A DNA stretch of 56,212 bases from Owenweeksia sp. (lineage in GTDB: Bacteria; Bacteroidota; Bacteroidia; Flavobacteriales; Schleiferiaceae), in NCBI GenBank assembly GCA_028285465.1, contig JANQPD010000046.1, forward strand, positions 1-56,212, given 5' to 3'. The position numbers and the translations under genes are program-made. Under the pieces are notes generated by a model, which was given only the letters and a program-made list of their open reading frames with translations, did no database searches and had not been told where the DNA came from. Position 1 is the stretch's first letter, and every line of letters starts with the position of its first letter. Below, piece after piece: positions 8,180-17,731 of the stretch.

Positions 8180-9496
8180 CTAGCTTTTTTTGCTGTCGTA
8201 GATTTTATACGATATGCCAAAGAAAGGAAACTGCGCGGCAAAATATTTTGTCTGCAATCCCAAAATCAACTTCCATTTATCATGCAACTGGTACATAAAT
8301 CCCGTGCGGTTGTAGTTGTGGAAGCCCTCCAGTACTGTGTTGACATATACCACCTCACCAAAGCCGTGGTCGTTTAAGGCAATCAATCTATTCTGAGCTA
8401 TAGCCCTGTTGATACCCGAGTAAAGAAAAAAGGATAAGGACGATATTTTATACTGATAGGCTACGTGAAGACCTACGTATAGATCACTAAAATTTTCTTT
8501 ATCCGGAAAGGGACGGTTGGACCAACCCGAATGCCATAAATTATAATACTCTCCATTCCCTTGATTCATAACGGACAGGCCCAAACCCAACCTGGAATGT
8601 GCACTCTGAAGAAAATAATAGTTCCCAAGTACCGCGAAAACCGGAACGCTTTTCTGAGATATTATTGGATTGTCTATTATGTCGTATAAAACATCGAACT
8701 TCCTATACCCCATATGGGACTCTACTTCCACAGTATGTTTAGGCGGTTTTGCAGGCGTGTTTTTCCCGGCCAGCCTTTTTCTGTATTTACCAACGTCCAA
8801 CCGCAGGCCTCCTTGAAACGATAAGATGTTTAACCCCATATTTGGAAAGTTCGTTGCTGCATTCGAAAAATGGTGAAAAGCAGGGGACACAAAAATGTTT
8901 AAAGCAGTCTTTTGTGCTTCTTTTTTGCTTTCGAATATTGGATAGCTAAGCCTTAGCGCTGCTTTAAAGGCGATGTTATACTCTGAGGAAATTGCCGGGT
9001 TTTCAAAGCCGTCAACGCCTGTGCCCCATGTATCAAATCGAGCCACCCCTACCCCAAAAGACCAATTTCTCTCCCATTTGACTATTCTCTTAGAGTCTGA
9101 AAACGCAGCAAGCAGGTAATAGCATTTTCCAAGGTACTCAGAGTTTAAATTCGTCCCCCCGGCTATCAGTTCATACTTCCTTCCGTTCTTCAACACCCGC
9201 TTACTCATACTCACTGAACTTAAAAAAACGTTCCTTCTAAAGGGGGCAAGACTTAAGGGGGCACCATGGACCAGTATTCGCCCCACACCAACATTAACAT
9301 TGAATGCATAGGCGCTTTCGGAAGTAGAGTCCTCTTCGCTGGTATTGTTTCCCGACACTTCCCTGTCATTATGGGAAAACGCTCCATCATGCAGGTTGCG
9401 TCCATAAGATGTTGTACAGGTCAGCAACATTATGACGATACCCATGCAGCTAAGAGGAGTCAACATTTTCATCATTGGTGGTAACAAATGCTCCAA
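8180..9496 (-). CDS. Acyloxyacyl hydrolase / PagL-like outer-membrane protein
   Basis: 438 residues with a signal peptide ending near residue 32, then a variable Ser/Glu-rich stretch (40-62), then alternating beta strands of an outer-membrane barrel. Residues 205-222, 'PAFHHFSNAATNFPNMGL', match the PagL active-site strand (H-x-S-N, followed by N-x-G), with H209 and S211 as candidate catalytic residues. PagL removes the 3-O-acyl chain of lipid A. This protein is two to three times longer than classical PagL, and it ends in a strand with an aromatic/Tyr-rich C-terminus. The start could instead be a downstream Met at residue 8, 9 or 11. Confidence 0.65.
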   Translation of the reverse strand: MEHLLPPMMKMLTPLSCMGIVIMLLTCTTSYGRNLHDGAFSHNDREVSGNNTSEEDSTSESAYAFNVNVGVGRILVHGAPLSLAPFRRNVFLSSVSMSKRVLKNGRKYELIAGGTNLNSEYLGKCYYLLAAFSDSKRIVKWERNWSFGVGVARFDTWGTGVDGFENPAISSEYNIAFKAALRLSYPIFESKKEAQKTALNIFVSPAFHHFSNAATNFPNMGLNILSFQGGLRLDVGKYRKRLAGKNTPAKPPKHTVEVESHMGYRKFDVLYDIIDNPIISQKSVPVFAVLGNYYFLQSAHSRLGLGLSVMNQGNGEYYNLWHSGWSNRPFPDKENFSDLYVGLHVAYQYKISSLSFFLYSGINRAIAQNRLIALNDHGFGEVVYVNTVLEGFHNYNRTGFMYQLHDKWKLILGLQTKYFAAQFPFFGISYKIYDSKKS

Positions 9497-9769
9497 GTGT
9501 GTATTTCCCTCAAAGATAAGTGATCCGGCATTTGGTCTTCATTCCATTGCTGTAACGGCAACACATAAACTGAAGAACCGTTTCCGTAGTTTTTTCAGAC
9601 ATTAGCTTTACAAGTTGCCCCACCAGGATTGCTTCAAATGCCACTTAGAACCTTTCTCGAGCAAGGGGCGGGAATTTTAGCACACCTTGCTGATGCCCAC
9701 AAATAAGTCATCTCCCGTTATTCATGGCCCACGCGAAAAATTTGCACGGTAGCGGGAGAGAAGTAAGGA
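9497..9769. other. Intergenic stretch, nothing recognised
   Basis: 273 bp between two minus-strand genes. It should hold the promoter of the PagL-like gene near 9500-9560. No clear hairpin, RNA gene or protein frame is visible. Confidence 0.35.
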
Positions 9770-11035
9770 TCAATGAATAACCGTTTTTACAGCAGACAAG
9801 ATCTCCAATACTATCAAAACAAGACTAAACAAAAATCCTATAGCCGGCACCCAAATGGGCCGTTGCACCACACCTGTCGCAGGAGGTTTCTTTTTCTTGA
9901 TGACCATCAGGGAGAGATTTACCAACACAAACACCGTCAAAAGAATATAATTGGTTGCCCTGGCCAGGCTTTCCAGCTGAAAGTTCAAAGCCAGAACCAG
10001 GATTACCCCCACAGTGAATAGCGTACTCCAAACCGGAGTGCGTGTCCTGGAATGTAGTATATGGAAGATGCCCGGAGCCATTTTAGCTTCAGCCATACCG
10101 TACAACACCCTGGAACACATAATGATTTGTACCAGAACGCCATTTATAATGGCCACCAAGCTTATTAAACCAATACTCTTTGTGTAAACCTCTCCCTTTT
10201 GCCGTACTACATCTGCGAGTGGAGCATCACTTCTGCCCAATACTTCCGGCTCCAGTGCAAAACCGGCAATTACTGCCACCAAAATATACAAAACCGTTAG
10301 TATAATAAGCGAAATAATAATCGCTTTGGGCATGTCCTTTCTGGGATTTTTTGCTTCCTCACTAATGTTTACCAAGTCTTCAAAACCAATAAATGCGAAA
10401 AAGGCCAGAAAAACACCTCCTGTTATGGACTGCCAATCCGCCGCATTAAAACCGGGAATCAACTCCTGCCATCTTTCGGGAAGCTCCTTAAGATAGTCCG
10501 CCCCAACAAAGATCACCATCAATATCCCTATCAACTCAACTACGGTAACTACCCCAATAAGCCATGCCGATTCTTTAATCCCCCAGACGGCCACACTGCC
10601 TAAAAGAATGGTAAACAGGCAAATAATCAACCAGGAAGGCCAGTGCACAAAAATTTGAATATACCCAACATAGCCATTGACCACGGTGGCTGTAGAAACA
10701 ATGGCAGAAAATACGATGAGCCAGCCCGTTAATTTGGATAAGCCTGCTTTTCCAAAAGCAGCTTCAACATAATTAACCTCACCGGCACTTTTGGGAATTC
10801 TCGCCGCCAGTTCTCCATACGAAAGGCCGGTAAAGGCAGCCAGTATTCCGGCCATTAAAAAAGCAAAAGGGGCCAACATTCCTGCCTCGCCCGAAATTTT
10901 ACCTACCAATACGTATATGCCCAGGCCCAAAATGGTTCCCACTCCATAAAAAACCAGCATGGTAAGCGATAAGCTTCTCTTAAGCTGGTTACTTCCAGGT
11001 GAGGTTTCAGCACTATTTTCCTTATCACGAGACAT
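9770..11035 (-). CDS. APC family amino acid permease
   Basis: 421 residues with about twelve membrane segments. The N-terminal 'SLTMLVFYGVGTILGLGIYVLVG' carries the broken-helix GxG motif that binds the amino acid backbone in the APC superfamily. 'FLAFFAFIGFEDLVNISEEAKNPRKDMPKAI' near residues 205-235 is the conserved TM6 and loop region. 'CSRVLYGMAEAKMAPGIFHILHSRTRTPVWS' near 310-340 is the TM8-9 loop. It most likely transports amino acids across the inner membrane. Substrate cannot be read from the sequence. It is a stand-alone gene. Confidence 0.92.
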   Translation of the reverse strand: MSRDKENSAETSPGSNQLKRSLSLTMLVFYGVGTILGLGIYVLVGKISGEAGMLAPFAFLMAGILAAFTGLSYGELAARIPKSAGEVNYVEAAFGKAGLSKLTGWLIVFSAIVSTATVVNGYVGYIQIFVHWPSWLIICLFTILLGSVAVWGIKESAWLIGVVTVVELIGILMVIFVGADYLKELPERWQELIPGFNAADWQSITGGVFLAFFAFIGFEDLVNISEEAKNPRKDMPKAIIISLIILTVLYILVAVIAGFALEPEVLGRSDAPLADVVRQKGEVYTKSIGLISLVAIINGVLVQIIMCSRVLYGMAEAKMAPGIFHILHSRTRTPVWSTLFTVGVILVLALNFQLESLARATNYILLTVFVLVNLSLMVIKKKKPPATGVVQRPIWVPAIGFLFSLVLIVLEILSAVKTVIH

Positions 11036-11259
11036 AAGCTATAGTATCCGTTGATTGACTCACTTCTCCGATAACAATTGAATATGAGTGCACTATCTTG
11101 TAAGCATTACTATAAGAACGTATTACCTTAAAAGCTGATAAAAACGTTATGGTTATGCCTGGCATGCAGCTAATCTTCAAAGTTCTGGTTCTAACTTTCA
11201 TTGCAAACCCAAAATATAAATGCACAATAAGGCAAACAGACCGTGATTCAATACCCCCC

Positions 11260-13917
11260 TTAGCGCTTTACTATTCTGAAGCGAGATCTTTGGCCGTCAG
11301 AACCTGTAAGCTCCACATAGTAAAAGCCAGAAGGTTCATCTATTTTAACCATTAGTCTCTCTTGAACGTCCGTGCTGAAGCTTTGGATCAATGTTCCTAC
11401 ACCATTATAAATTTTGATAGAGGCCACTCGAACGTCCTCCTCAATATCAATATAAACCGCACCATCAGTTGGGTTGGGATAAACTTTTGCCCATAAATTA
11501 GTATACTCATCTACCCCTATGTTGTTTATTTCAACACAGGAACTGGTATCAACACATGAGTTCTTGGTCAAAATCACAGCATAGCTACCATTGCTTTGAA
11601 CAACATACTGCCGCTGATTTCCATTTGACAAAGGGATGTAGTTTTGATTACAATCTACCCATTGATATTGAGCATTAGAATCTGCTGCCGCCAAAACTGT
11701 ATTCATTACAAGAACCGCAGTATCAATCATCGTTAAACTAAGATCCAAATAAAGGGTACTATCGCAGTTGTAAAAAGAGTTATACGTAACTGATGCTGTA
11801 TCTGTATCCTGAATGTAGACGTTTCCATCGATCCAGGTGTAGGGAGAACAAGCCATTACTTTTTGAGTATCCACAAAAGACGTGGCTAACCGGGTATAAT
11901 TCAATCGTATAATGCTGTCACAACCATTAACAGACGTTAAAACCACTTGCGCGCTATCCGTGGAACTGGAATACGTAATTCCATCAATCCAGGTATAACC
12001 ATCACAAGATCTTACAGTTTGTGTATCAACAAATGCCGTATTCATTTCCTGTATCCAAACATAGCTTACACTATCCAGGCCGTTGGCGTTAAACATGGTA
12101 TCTATGTAAAGTCCAATAGAATCACGCCAAACACCATTCAGAAATATACTATCACAAACCGCCAAGCTTTGAGTGTAAATGATACTGCTGTCATTACTTT
12201 CTGCAGCGCCAATATCTCGAATATTGGCTACTACACCTCCATTTTGCGCTAAAGAGTTATCCATCGGATTACCTCTGTTTACGGCTAGTGTCTTGGGTAA
12301 AGGAAGCATAATTTTACCTATACCGGAATGCGGCCTCAATGAATCTAAAATATGATAGCTACTATCAATGTCAGGTAGATCCGAGCTCATCAAATTCGGG
12401 TGGTTGAACTCCAGGATATTAAATCCTCTCGATACGAAATCTGTAGACGATTGGCTGTAGTAAGCAAAGGGAGCACCATGATTAATGATAATGCTTCCCT
12501 CTACCTCAATAGAATCTGTCCAGACAAAGTAGCTAAAATCTCCAGCCGTGGCACTATGATTGTACGCAAAGGTGCTGTTCTTGATCTTAATCGAATCAAT
12601 ATTGGAAACGGCCATAGCCCCTCCCTCGTTTATGGCAGAATTTTTTACCACTGTAGAATGGGAGATGAGTGTTGACCCTCTAAAGCCTAATATTCTAAAG
12701 GCTCCTCCCTCACCACCTGTAGTATTATGCGTAGCAGAAGACCTTTCGAATCTAAAATCGGAGTGAGAAACAAAGACAGCACCTCCACCCCCATTTCCAC
12801 TGGAATTGCTGTCCAGCTCACACTCGTAAAAATGACTGTAGCGCCCGGCATTATTGCCCGTGTAGAACAACACCCCCCCATGACTGGTAGCGCTATTCCT
12901 TTTAAAAATGCACTGCTCAAATGTTATTTTTTCAGAGTCCGTTACTCCCCCTACCTGTGCAGTGTTATCATAGAATTGACAATTTTTGACGACTATATTA
13001 CTCGTTGAACCAAATACACCCGCTTCATCCGCCTGGTTATTAAAAAAGAGAGAGTTCTCTATTAGCACCCCTCTATTATTCCTTAACCAAAACACCGGAC
13101 TCTTCCAATTGGTATAATTGTTATGTGCAACTATATTATTCGCGTAAATTGTATCCGTCTGAGATACGATGAAAGCTCGACTGTCCGTGTTGGCCGAACT
13201 TGTTCCGTTGTTATGGATAATGGTATTTTCTATATACAGCCCGTCACAAAATTCAATTTTTGAACCACTCTTAACATTATCCGAAAACGCACAATGGTTC
13301 ATATAGATCGGACCTGTATGATCAAACTCCATGTGCCCCCCTTTTGCAGAACTACCGTCTACTGAATTTTGAGAAAACTGGCAATTGGTCATCTCCGTAT
13401 ATTTCGGCACGGGGATTAAAAAGTTATAAGATCTTGCATAAATAGCTCCCCCTTTATCGGTGGCATGGCAGTTTCTGAATTCAGAATTTAGTATCCTAAG
13501 CGTATCCAGCTGCTGAATAAGTAACGCGCCTCCTTCTCCGAATAGGGTTACCGCCCTGGCATCCGTAAAAAACATATGGTTAAAGGTCACGGCCTTAATG
13601 GGTGATGCTGAAACATCTACTCTGAATATCCGCGTAGAATCAGAGCCTGACAAAACTATTTTGGCAGTATCATGATCTAATCCTAAAAAATAAAGTCCTT
13701 TATCTATTAAGATATCGGAAAACAAAAAAATGGTATCGTTTTCGCCCTGGCTTAATAAACCGGGTGAAAATTTGATCGTATCTCCAGCGGCTGCCGCACC
13801 CACAGCGTCACGTAAACTGCCTGTTCCACTATCGGATAAGTTAGTTACGGTTTGTGTTTGTGCAAAGGCAAAGGAAATACAGAGTAGATAAGCTACAAGC
13901 AGACCAAGTAATCTCAT
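11260..13917 (-). CDS. T9SS cargo with parallel beta-helix and type A sorting domain
   Basis: 885 residues. A signal peptide (about 1-19) is followed by 'TVTNLSDSGTGSLRDAV', the usual opening of right-handed beta-helix surface proteins. The helix runs to about residue 575, with many 'F.NN.A..GG' turns, and ends at 'VANIRDIGAAESN'. Residues about 580-735 hold three repeats built around 'C(D/S)...TWIDG..Y...TDSA', then an Ig-like stretch. The C-terminus, about 805-885, is a type A sorting domain ('VYPNPTDGAVYIDI...IKIYNGVG...GFYYVELTGSDG...FRIVKR'). The T9SS carries such proteins across the outer membrane and attaches them to the cell surface. No catalytic residues of a known lyase family are recognised, so adhesin or polysaccharide binding is possible. 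Confidence 0.9.
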   Translation of the reverse strand: MRLLGLLVAYLLCISFAFAQTQTVTNLSDSGTGSLRDAVGAAAAGDTIKFSPGLLSQGENDTIFLFSDILIDKGLYFLGLDHDTAKIVLSGSDSTRIFRVDVSASPIKAVTFNHMFFTDARAVTLFGEGGALLIQQLDTLRILNSEFRNCHATDKGGAIYARSYNFLIPVPKYTEMTNCQFSQNSVDGSSAKGGHMEFDHTGPIYMNHCAFSDNVKSGSKIEFCDGLYIENTIIHNNGTSSANTDSRAFIVSQTDTIYANNIVAHNNYTNWKSPVFWLRNNRGVLIENSLFFNNQADEAGVFGSTSNIVVKNCQFYDNTAQVGGVTDSEKITFEQCIFKRNSATSHGGVLFYTGNNAGRYSHFYECELDSNSSGNGGGGAVFVSHSDFRFERSSATHNTTGGEGGAFRILGFRGSTLISHSTVVKNSAINEGGAMAVSNIDSIKIKNSTFAYNHSATAGDFSYFVWTDSIEVEGSIIINHGAPFAYYSQSSTDFVSRGFNILEFNHPNLMSSDLPDIDSSYHILDSLRPHSGIGKIMLPLPKTLAVNRGNPMDNSLAQNGGVVANIRDIGAAESNDSSIIYTQSLAVCDSIFLNGVWRDSIGLYIDTMFNANGLDSVSYVWIQEMNTAFVDTQTVRSCDGYTWIDGITYSSSTDSAQVVLTSVNGCDSIIRLNYTRLATSFVDTQKVMACSPYTWIDGNVYIQDTDTASVTYNSFYNCDSTLYLDLSLTMIDTAVLVMNTVLAAADSNAQYQWVDCNQNYIPLSNGNQRQYVVQSNGSYAVILTKNSCVDTSSCVEINNIGVDEYTNLWAKVYPNPTDGAVYIDIEEDVRVASIKIYNGVGTLIQSFSTDVQERLMVKIDEPSGFYYVELTGSDGQRSRFRIVKR

Positions 13918-14090
13918 TTCTTGTGTTGTTGGTTAGTAAGCAGAGGTTTTAACTTCAGTGGAGCAGGCTGTGCCCAAACCATACAAGGATAAGAAAAAAA
14001 TAGATTTCAACTCGGATATTCGAAGCATTTTAAGCTTACATTTTTTTACCCATACCAATCTAAACCTTCGGCTTGCTTGATACAGGCACA

Positions 14091-14121
14091 AAAAAATCCC
14101 CCCAACGCTGTCGGGGGGATT
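14091..14121 (-). terminator. Terminator after the tRNA-Gln relic
   Basis: A 9-bp stem, AATCCCCCC with GGGGGGATT, is followed on the minus strand by six to seven T. It lies 12 bp beyond the 19-nt tRNA-Gln 3' fragment at 14133-14151, as a terminator would after a tRNA gene. Confidence 0.7.
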
Positions 14122-14132
14122 CTCTTGGAAAT

Positions 14133-14151
14133 TCTTGTTGTCCCACTAGGA
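14133..14151 (-). repeat. Relic of a tRNA-Gln 3' end (19-nt exact repeat)
   Basis: TCTTGTTGTCCCACTAGGA occurs here and again at 14343-14361, where it is the last part of the T-arm, the acceptor strand and the trailer of the intact tRNA-Gln. The 5' body of the tRNA is absent at this copy. Because the copy includes the trailer beyond the mature end and has its own terminator, a decayed tandem tRNA copy fits better than a plain attachment site. Confidence 0.65.
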
Positions 14152-14230
14152 TTGCCTCTGGGCCTCCGCTGCACTCCAACCCTAAGGCGGACCTTCTGCA
14201 AAAGGCATTGTACCCAAGACACGCAAAATC

Positions 14231-14254
14231 CCACCCTGAAAGGGTGGCTTTTTT
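14231..14254 (+). terminator. Plus-strand hairpin with T-tract
   Basis: CCACCCT and AGGGTGG form a 7-bp stem with a 3-base loop, followed by C and six T on the plus strand. No plus-strand gene precedes it closely. It lies between the tRNA-Gln terminator and the tRNA relic. Confidence 0.5.
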
Positions 14255-14303
14255 GGAACCGAGACAGCCTAAGACCTGCGGTCTGACTCGTCCTGGCTCC
14301 AAA

Positions 14304-14337
14304 AAAATAGCCCCGTGCTTTCGCACGGGGCTATTTT
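14304..14337 (-). terminator. Strong terminator of tRNA-Gln
   Basis: A 15-bp perfect stem (AAAATAGCCCCGTGC and its complement) with a GAAA tetraloop on the minus strand and a T-run after it. It lies 11 bp past the 3' end of tRNA-Gln and is a textbook intrinsic terminator. Confidence 0.88.
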
Positions 14338-14347
14338 GGTGGTCTTG

Positions 14348-14419
14348 TTGTCCCACTAGGACTCGAACCTAGACTGACTGAACCAAAATCAGCTGTCCTG
14401 CCAATTAGACGATGGGACA
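14348..14419 (-). tRNA. tRNA-Gln (anticodon TTG)
   Basis: The minus strand folds into a full cloverleaf. The acceptor arm TGTCCCA pairs with TGGGACA. The D-arm is GTCT/GGAC. The anticodon stem GCTGA/TCAGT carries loop TTTTGGT, which places TTG at positions 34-36. The T-arm is CTAGG/CCTAG with loop TTCGAGT. The discriminator base is A and CCA is not encoded. Length is 72 nt. An intrinsic terminator follows directly. Confidence 0.95.
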
Positions 14420-14624
14420 TTTTTAAACAGGGGTGCAAATATACGCATATTCCAGAAAAGCAAAAATTGTACCCCGGCATTTTTTAGCGCAAACAATGGC
14501 TGCTTCGCCTCTCCCTTTTGCCCCTTACCCCATTAGCATTTCTTTGTATCTTCTTTAACAAGACTTTGAGCCTGCCAAGCAGCTTATTTTCCTATTTTCG
14601 CCCCGTTACTTAAAATGTGCATCC

Positions 14625-17600
14625 ATGCTATCGAACTATTCGAAACTAAACAACCTTATTGGCTGGCTGGTGTTTGCCGTAGCGGCCGTTACCTATTTAA
14701 TGACCGTAGAGCCTACCGCCAGTTTCTGGGATTGCGGTGAATATATCGCCACGGCTGTAAAACTGCAGGTCGGGCACCCCCCGGGCGCGCCCTTTTTTCA
14801 ATTGGTGGGCAATGTATTCTCCCAGCTGGCCTTTGGCGATGTTACCCAACAGGCCTATATGGTGAACCTCGTTTCCGCACTCAGTTCGGCCTTTACCATC
14901 CTGTTTTTGTTTTGGACCATAACCGCTCTGGGCAGAAAATTTGCCCTCAAATACGGGGAGCTAACCGATAGCCGTGTGATCTCCATCTTCGGAAGTGGCG
15001 TGGTGGGTGCCCTGGCCTATACCTTTAGCGACAGTTTTTGGTTTAGCGCTACCGAAGGAGAAGTATATGCCATGTCGAGCCTTTTTACCGCCATTGCGTT
15101 CTGGGCTATTTTTAAGTGGGAAAATGAAGTAGACCACAGCCCGCGTGCCAACCGCTGGCTGATCTTCATCGCCTATATGACCGGGCTTTCCATAGGGGTG
15201 CATATCCTGGTATTTCTTACCATCCCCGCCATTGCCATGATCTATTTCTTTAAAACCGATAAAAAGATAAACACCCGCAAGTTCCTGATGTACAATGTAA
15301 TTGCCATTGTAATTTTAGGAGTGGTATTTGCCGGGATTATCCCCCTGATCCTTAACTCTTTCGGCAAGCTGGAGATCCTGTTTGTAAACAGCTTCGGACT
15401 GCCCTTTAACAGCGGAACCATCTTCGCCTTACTCCTGTTGATCGCTGCTGCCGTACTCGGTTTGCGTTTTACCCGCAAAAAGGAACAGCCCTTGTGGAAC
15501 ACGGCTATTCTTTCCGTATTGTTTATCGTACTGGGGTATTCCACTTTTATTACCCTGGCCATTCGCAGCAACGCCAACACGCCTATTGACGAAAACAACC
15601 CGGAGGATGCGCTTTCGTTACTGGCTTACTACAAACGTGAGCAGTATGGCGACTGGCCCGTGTTTCACGGGCAGTACTTCAACGCGCCCGTAGTGGATTA
15701 TGTGGATGGAAACCCCACCTATAAACGCGATGACGAATCCGGGAAATACGTCATTTCCGATCCCCGCAAGAAAACAGTACCCGAGTTTGACGACCGCTAC
15801 AAAGGCTTTTTCCCCCGTATGTGGAGCAGTGACCCCAACCACGTTAAAGGCTACAAACAAATTGTAGGCTTAAAAAACATGGAAAAGAAGCCCACCTTTG
15901 GGCAAAACCTGCAGTTCTTTTTTGATTACCAGCTCGGCCATATGTGGTGGCGTTATTTTTTATGGAATTTCGTGGGCCGTCAGAACGATGAACAGCACAG
16001 ATACGAGCTTACAAAAGGAAACTGGCTTAGCGGGGTAAACTTCCTGGATGCCGTACGCCTTGGTCCTCAGGAAAATCTACCGCATCACCTGAAGACCAAC
16101 CCCGCACGCAACACCTATTATTTCCTCCCCCTCTTGCTGGGGTTGGTAGGCTTGTTCTTTCACTTTAAACGGGCCGATAAAGATGCCTGGTCCGTATTGC
16201 TCTTCTTCCTGTTTACCGGCATAGCAGTGGTCATTTACACCAACCACAAACCTTTTGAGCCGCGAGAACGAGACTATGCCTTTGTAGGTTCTTTTTATGC
16301 CTATGCCATATGGATCGGACTCGGTGTGCAAGCCATTTATGAATTGTTAAAAGATAAAATGAATGGCAAGGGCCTGGCCATAGGTCTTTCTGCCGCTTGC
16401 CTGGTACTGGTACCCGGCATCATGGCTGCCGAAAACTGGGACGACCACGACCGGAGCAACCGCTACACAGCCCGGGATATCGCCAAAGCGTACCTGGATT
16501 CATGTGCCCCGAATGCCATTCTCTTCACAAACGGGGATAACGACACCTTCCCGCTCTGGTACATACAGGAGATAGAAGGCTACCGCACGGATGTACGGGT
16601 CGTAAATCTTTCCTTGCTGAATACCGATTGGTATATAGACCAGATGAAACGCGCGGCTTACGAGGCCGCCCCGGTACCCTTCTCTTTTGAGCAAAGCCAA
16701 TACCAGCAGGGCACCCGCGATGTGATCTATTACCGCCAGGACCCACGCATAGGGAATCCCAGGTGGCCCATTTCCGGTTTTATGAAGTGGGTAAAAAGCG
16801 ATGACCCCGCTACCCGCTTTGACGTAGGGAACGGCAAAAAGCTACAGTATTACCCCACTAAAAAAGTACGGGTACCCATCGACAAGGAAGCCGTACTGGC
16901 AAACGGTGTAGTAAAACCTGCCGACAGCAGTAAGATCGTGGACTACATCGATTGGAACCTGAATGGCTCTATCCTGTCTAAGCGCGACCTCATGGTAGTT
17001 GACCTTATTGCCCATAACGATTGGACGCGCCCTATTTATTTTAGTGTAACCGTGGGCAACAGCAGCAAATCGTATTTCTGGCTGGACGAATACTTTGAGC
17101 TCGAAGGGCTCGCTTATCGCTTTGTGCCCATAAGATACGGGAAAGCGCCCCAAGGCACGGCTGATTTTGGCGAGGTAGACAGTGAAACCATGTATGACAA
17201 CCTGATGCATAAATTTGCGTATGGCAATATGGAATTGCCCGGAGTTTACCTGGATGAAACCAACCGCAGGTTGTCTTACAACCTCAGGAATAGCTTTGGT
17301 CGACTGGCCAATAAACTGGCGGAAGAAGGCAAAAATGAAAAAGCCGTGAAGGCCCTGGATTTTGCTATGGAGAAAATGCCGGAAGAAAAGTTTGAGTTTA
17401 ACTACTTCATTACGGGTATGATCGAAGCGTATTATAAAGCAGGGGCCAAAGACAAGGCAAATGCCATCATTGATACCTTTGAAGAGCGCCTTAAAGAGCA
17501 GCTTGATTATTTCCTTCAGTTTAACCGTAAGGAAAGGAAAAGGATCGACCAGGACATAAGGGCAGCCCTGAGTTATTACCAGCTCATTATCCGGCTAAAC

Positions 17601-17693
17601 CAGCAGTATGATCCCGCTGGGAGCCCTAACGACCTGCAGGGGAATAAGAGGTTCCAGAGCTTTAACAATTATGCCCAGCAGTTTAGCTTATAA
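14625..17693 (+). CDS. DUF2723 membrane protein (GT-C / O-mannosyltransferase-like)
   Basis: 1022 residues. The N-terminal DUF2723 domain is clear: 'FWDCGEY' at 34-40 and 'GHPPG' at 50-54, then about twelve membrane segments to about residue 600. The acidic first loop is the catalytic feature of GT-C fold enzymes that move sugars from polyprenyl carriers to proteins. After the membrane part comes a soluble region with 'LFTNGDNDTFPLWYIQEIEGYRTDVRVVNLSLL' near 635-670 and a helical, TPR-like C-terminus (about 870-1010). Such proteins are nearly universal in Bacteroidota and are often linked to protein O-glycosylation. Direct evidence for substrate is lacking here. The ATG at 14625 gives a normal first membrane segment. 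Confidence 0.92.
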   Translation: MLSNYSKLNNLIGWLVFAVAAVTYLMTVEPTASFWDCGEYIATAVKLQVGHPPGAPFFQLVGNVFSQLAFGDVTQQAYMVNLVSALSSAFTILFLFWTITALGRKFALKYGELTDSRVISIFGSGVVGALAYTFSDSFWFSATEGEVYAMSSLFTAIAFWAIFKWENEVDHSPRANRWLIFIAYMTGLSIGVHILVFLTIPAIAMIYFFKTDKKINTRKFLMYNVIAIVILGVVFAGIIPLILNSFGKLEILFVNSFGLPFNSGTIFALLLLIAAAVLGLRFTRKKEQPLWNTAILSVLFIVLGYSTFITLAIRSNANTPIDENNPEDALSLLAYYKREQYGDWPVFHGQYFNAPVVDYVDGNPTYKRDDESGKYVISDPRKKTVPEFDDRYKGFFPRMWSSDPNHVKGYKQIVGLKNMEKKPTFGQNLQFFFDYQLGHMWWRYFLWNFVGRQNDEQHRYELTKGNWLSGVNFLDAVRLGPQENLPHHLKTNPARNTYYFLPLLLGLVGLFFHFKRADKDAWSVLLFFLFTGIAVVIYTNHKPFEPRERDYAFVGSFYAYAIWIGLGVQAIYELLKDKMNGKGLAIGLSAACLVLVPGIMAAENWDDHDRSNRYTARDIAKAYLDSCAPNAILFTNGDNDTFPLWYIQEIEGYRTDVRVVNLSLLNTDWYIDQMKRAAYEAAPVPFSFEQSQYQQGTRDVIYYRQDPRIGNPRWPISGFMKWVKSDDPATRFDVGNGKKLQYYPTKKVRVPIDKEAVLANGVVKPADSSKIVDYIDWNLNGSILSKRDLMVVDLIAHNDWTRPIYFSVTVGNSSKSYFWLDEYFELEGLAYRFVPIRYGKAPQGTADFGEVDSETMYDNLMHKFAYGNMELPGVYLDETNRRLSYNLRNSFGRLANKLAEEGKNEKAVKALDFAMEKMPEEKFEFNYFITGMIEAYYKAGAKDKANAIIDTFEERLKEQLDYFLQFNRKERKRIDQDIRAALSYYQLIIRLNQQYDPAGSPNDLQGNKRFQSFNNYAQQFSL

Positions 17694-17701
17694 GAGAAAA
17701 T

Positions 17702-17731
17702 AAAAAAGGCCCCTTTTTGGGGCCTTTTTTT
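17702..17731. terminator. Bidirectional terminator between convergent genes
   Basis: Six A, GGCCCC, loop TTTTT, GGGGCC, seven T. The structure works on both strands and lies exactly between the convergent stops of the DUF2723 gene (17693) and the phosphatase gene (17730). Confidence 0.92.

Noticed and set aside
14133..14361. Integrative element bounded by the two tRNA-Gln fragments
   Set aside because: The interval is only about 210 bp and has no integrase; the copy also includes the trailer beyond the mature tRNA end.
14046..14372. Several 60- to 99-codon frames on both strands around the tRNA-Gln
   Set aside because: They cross the tRNA, two terminators and the tRNA relic, and their composition follows the hairpins.
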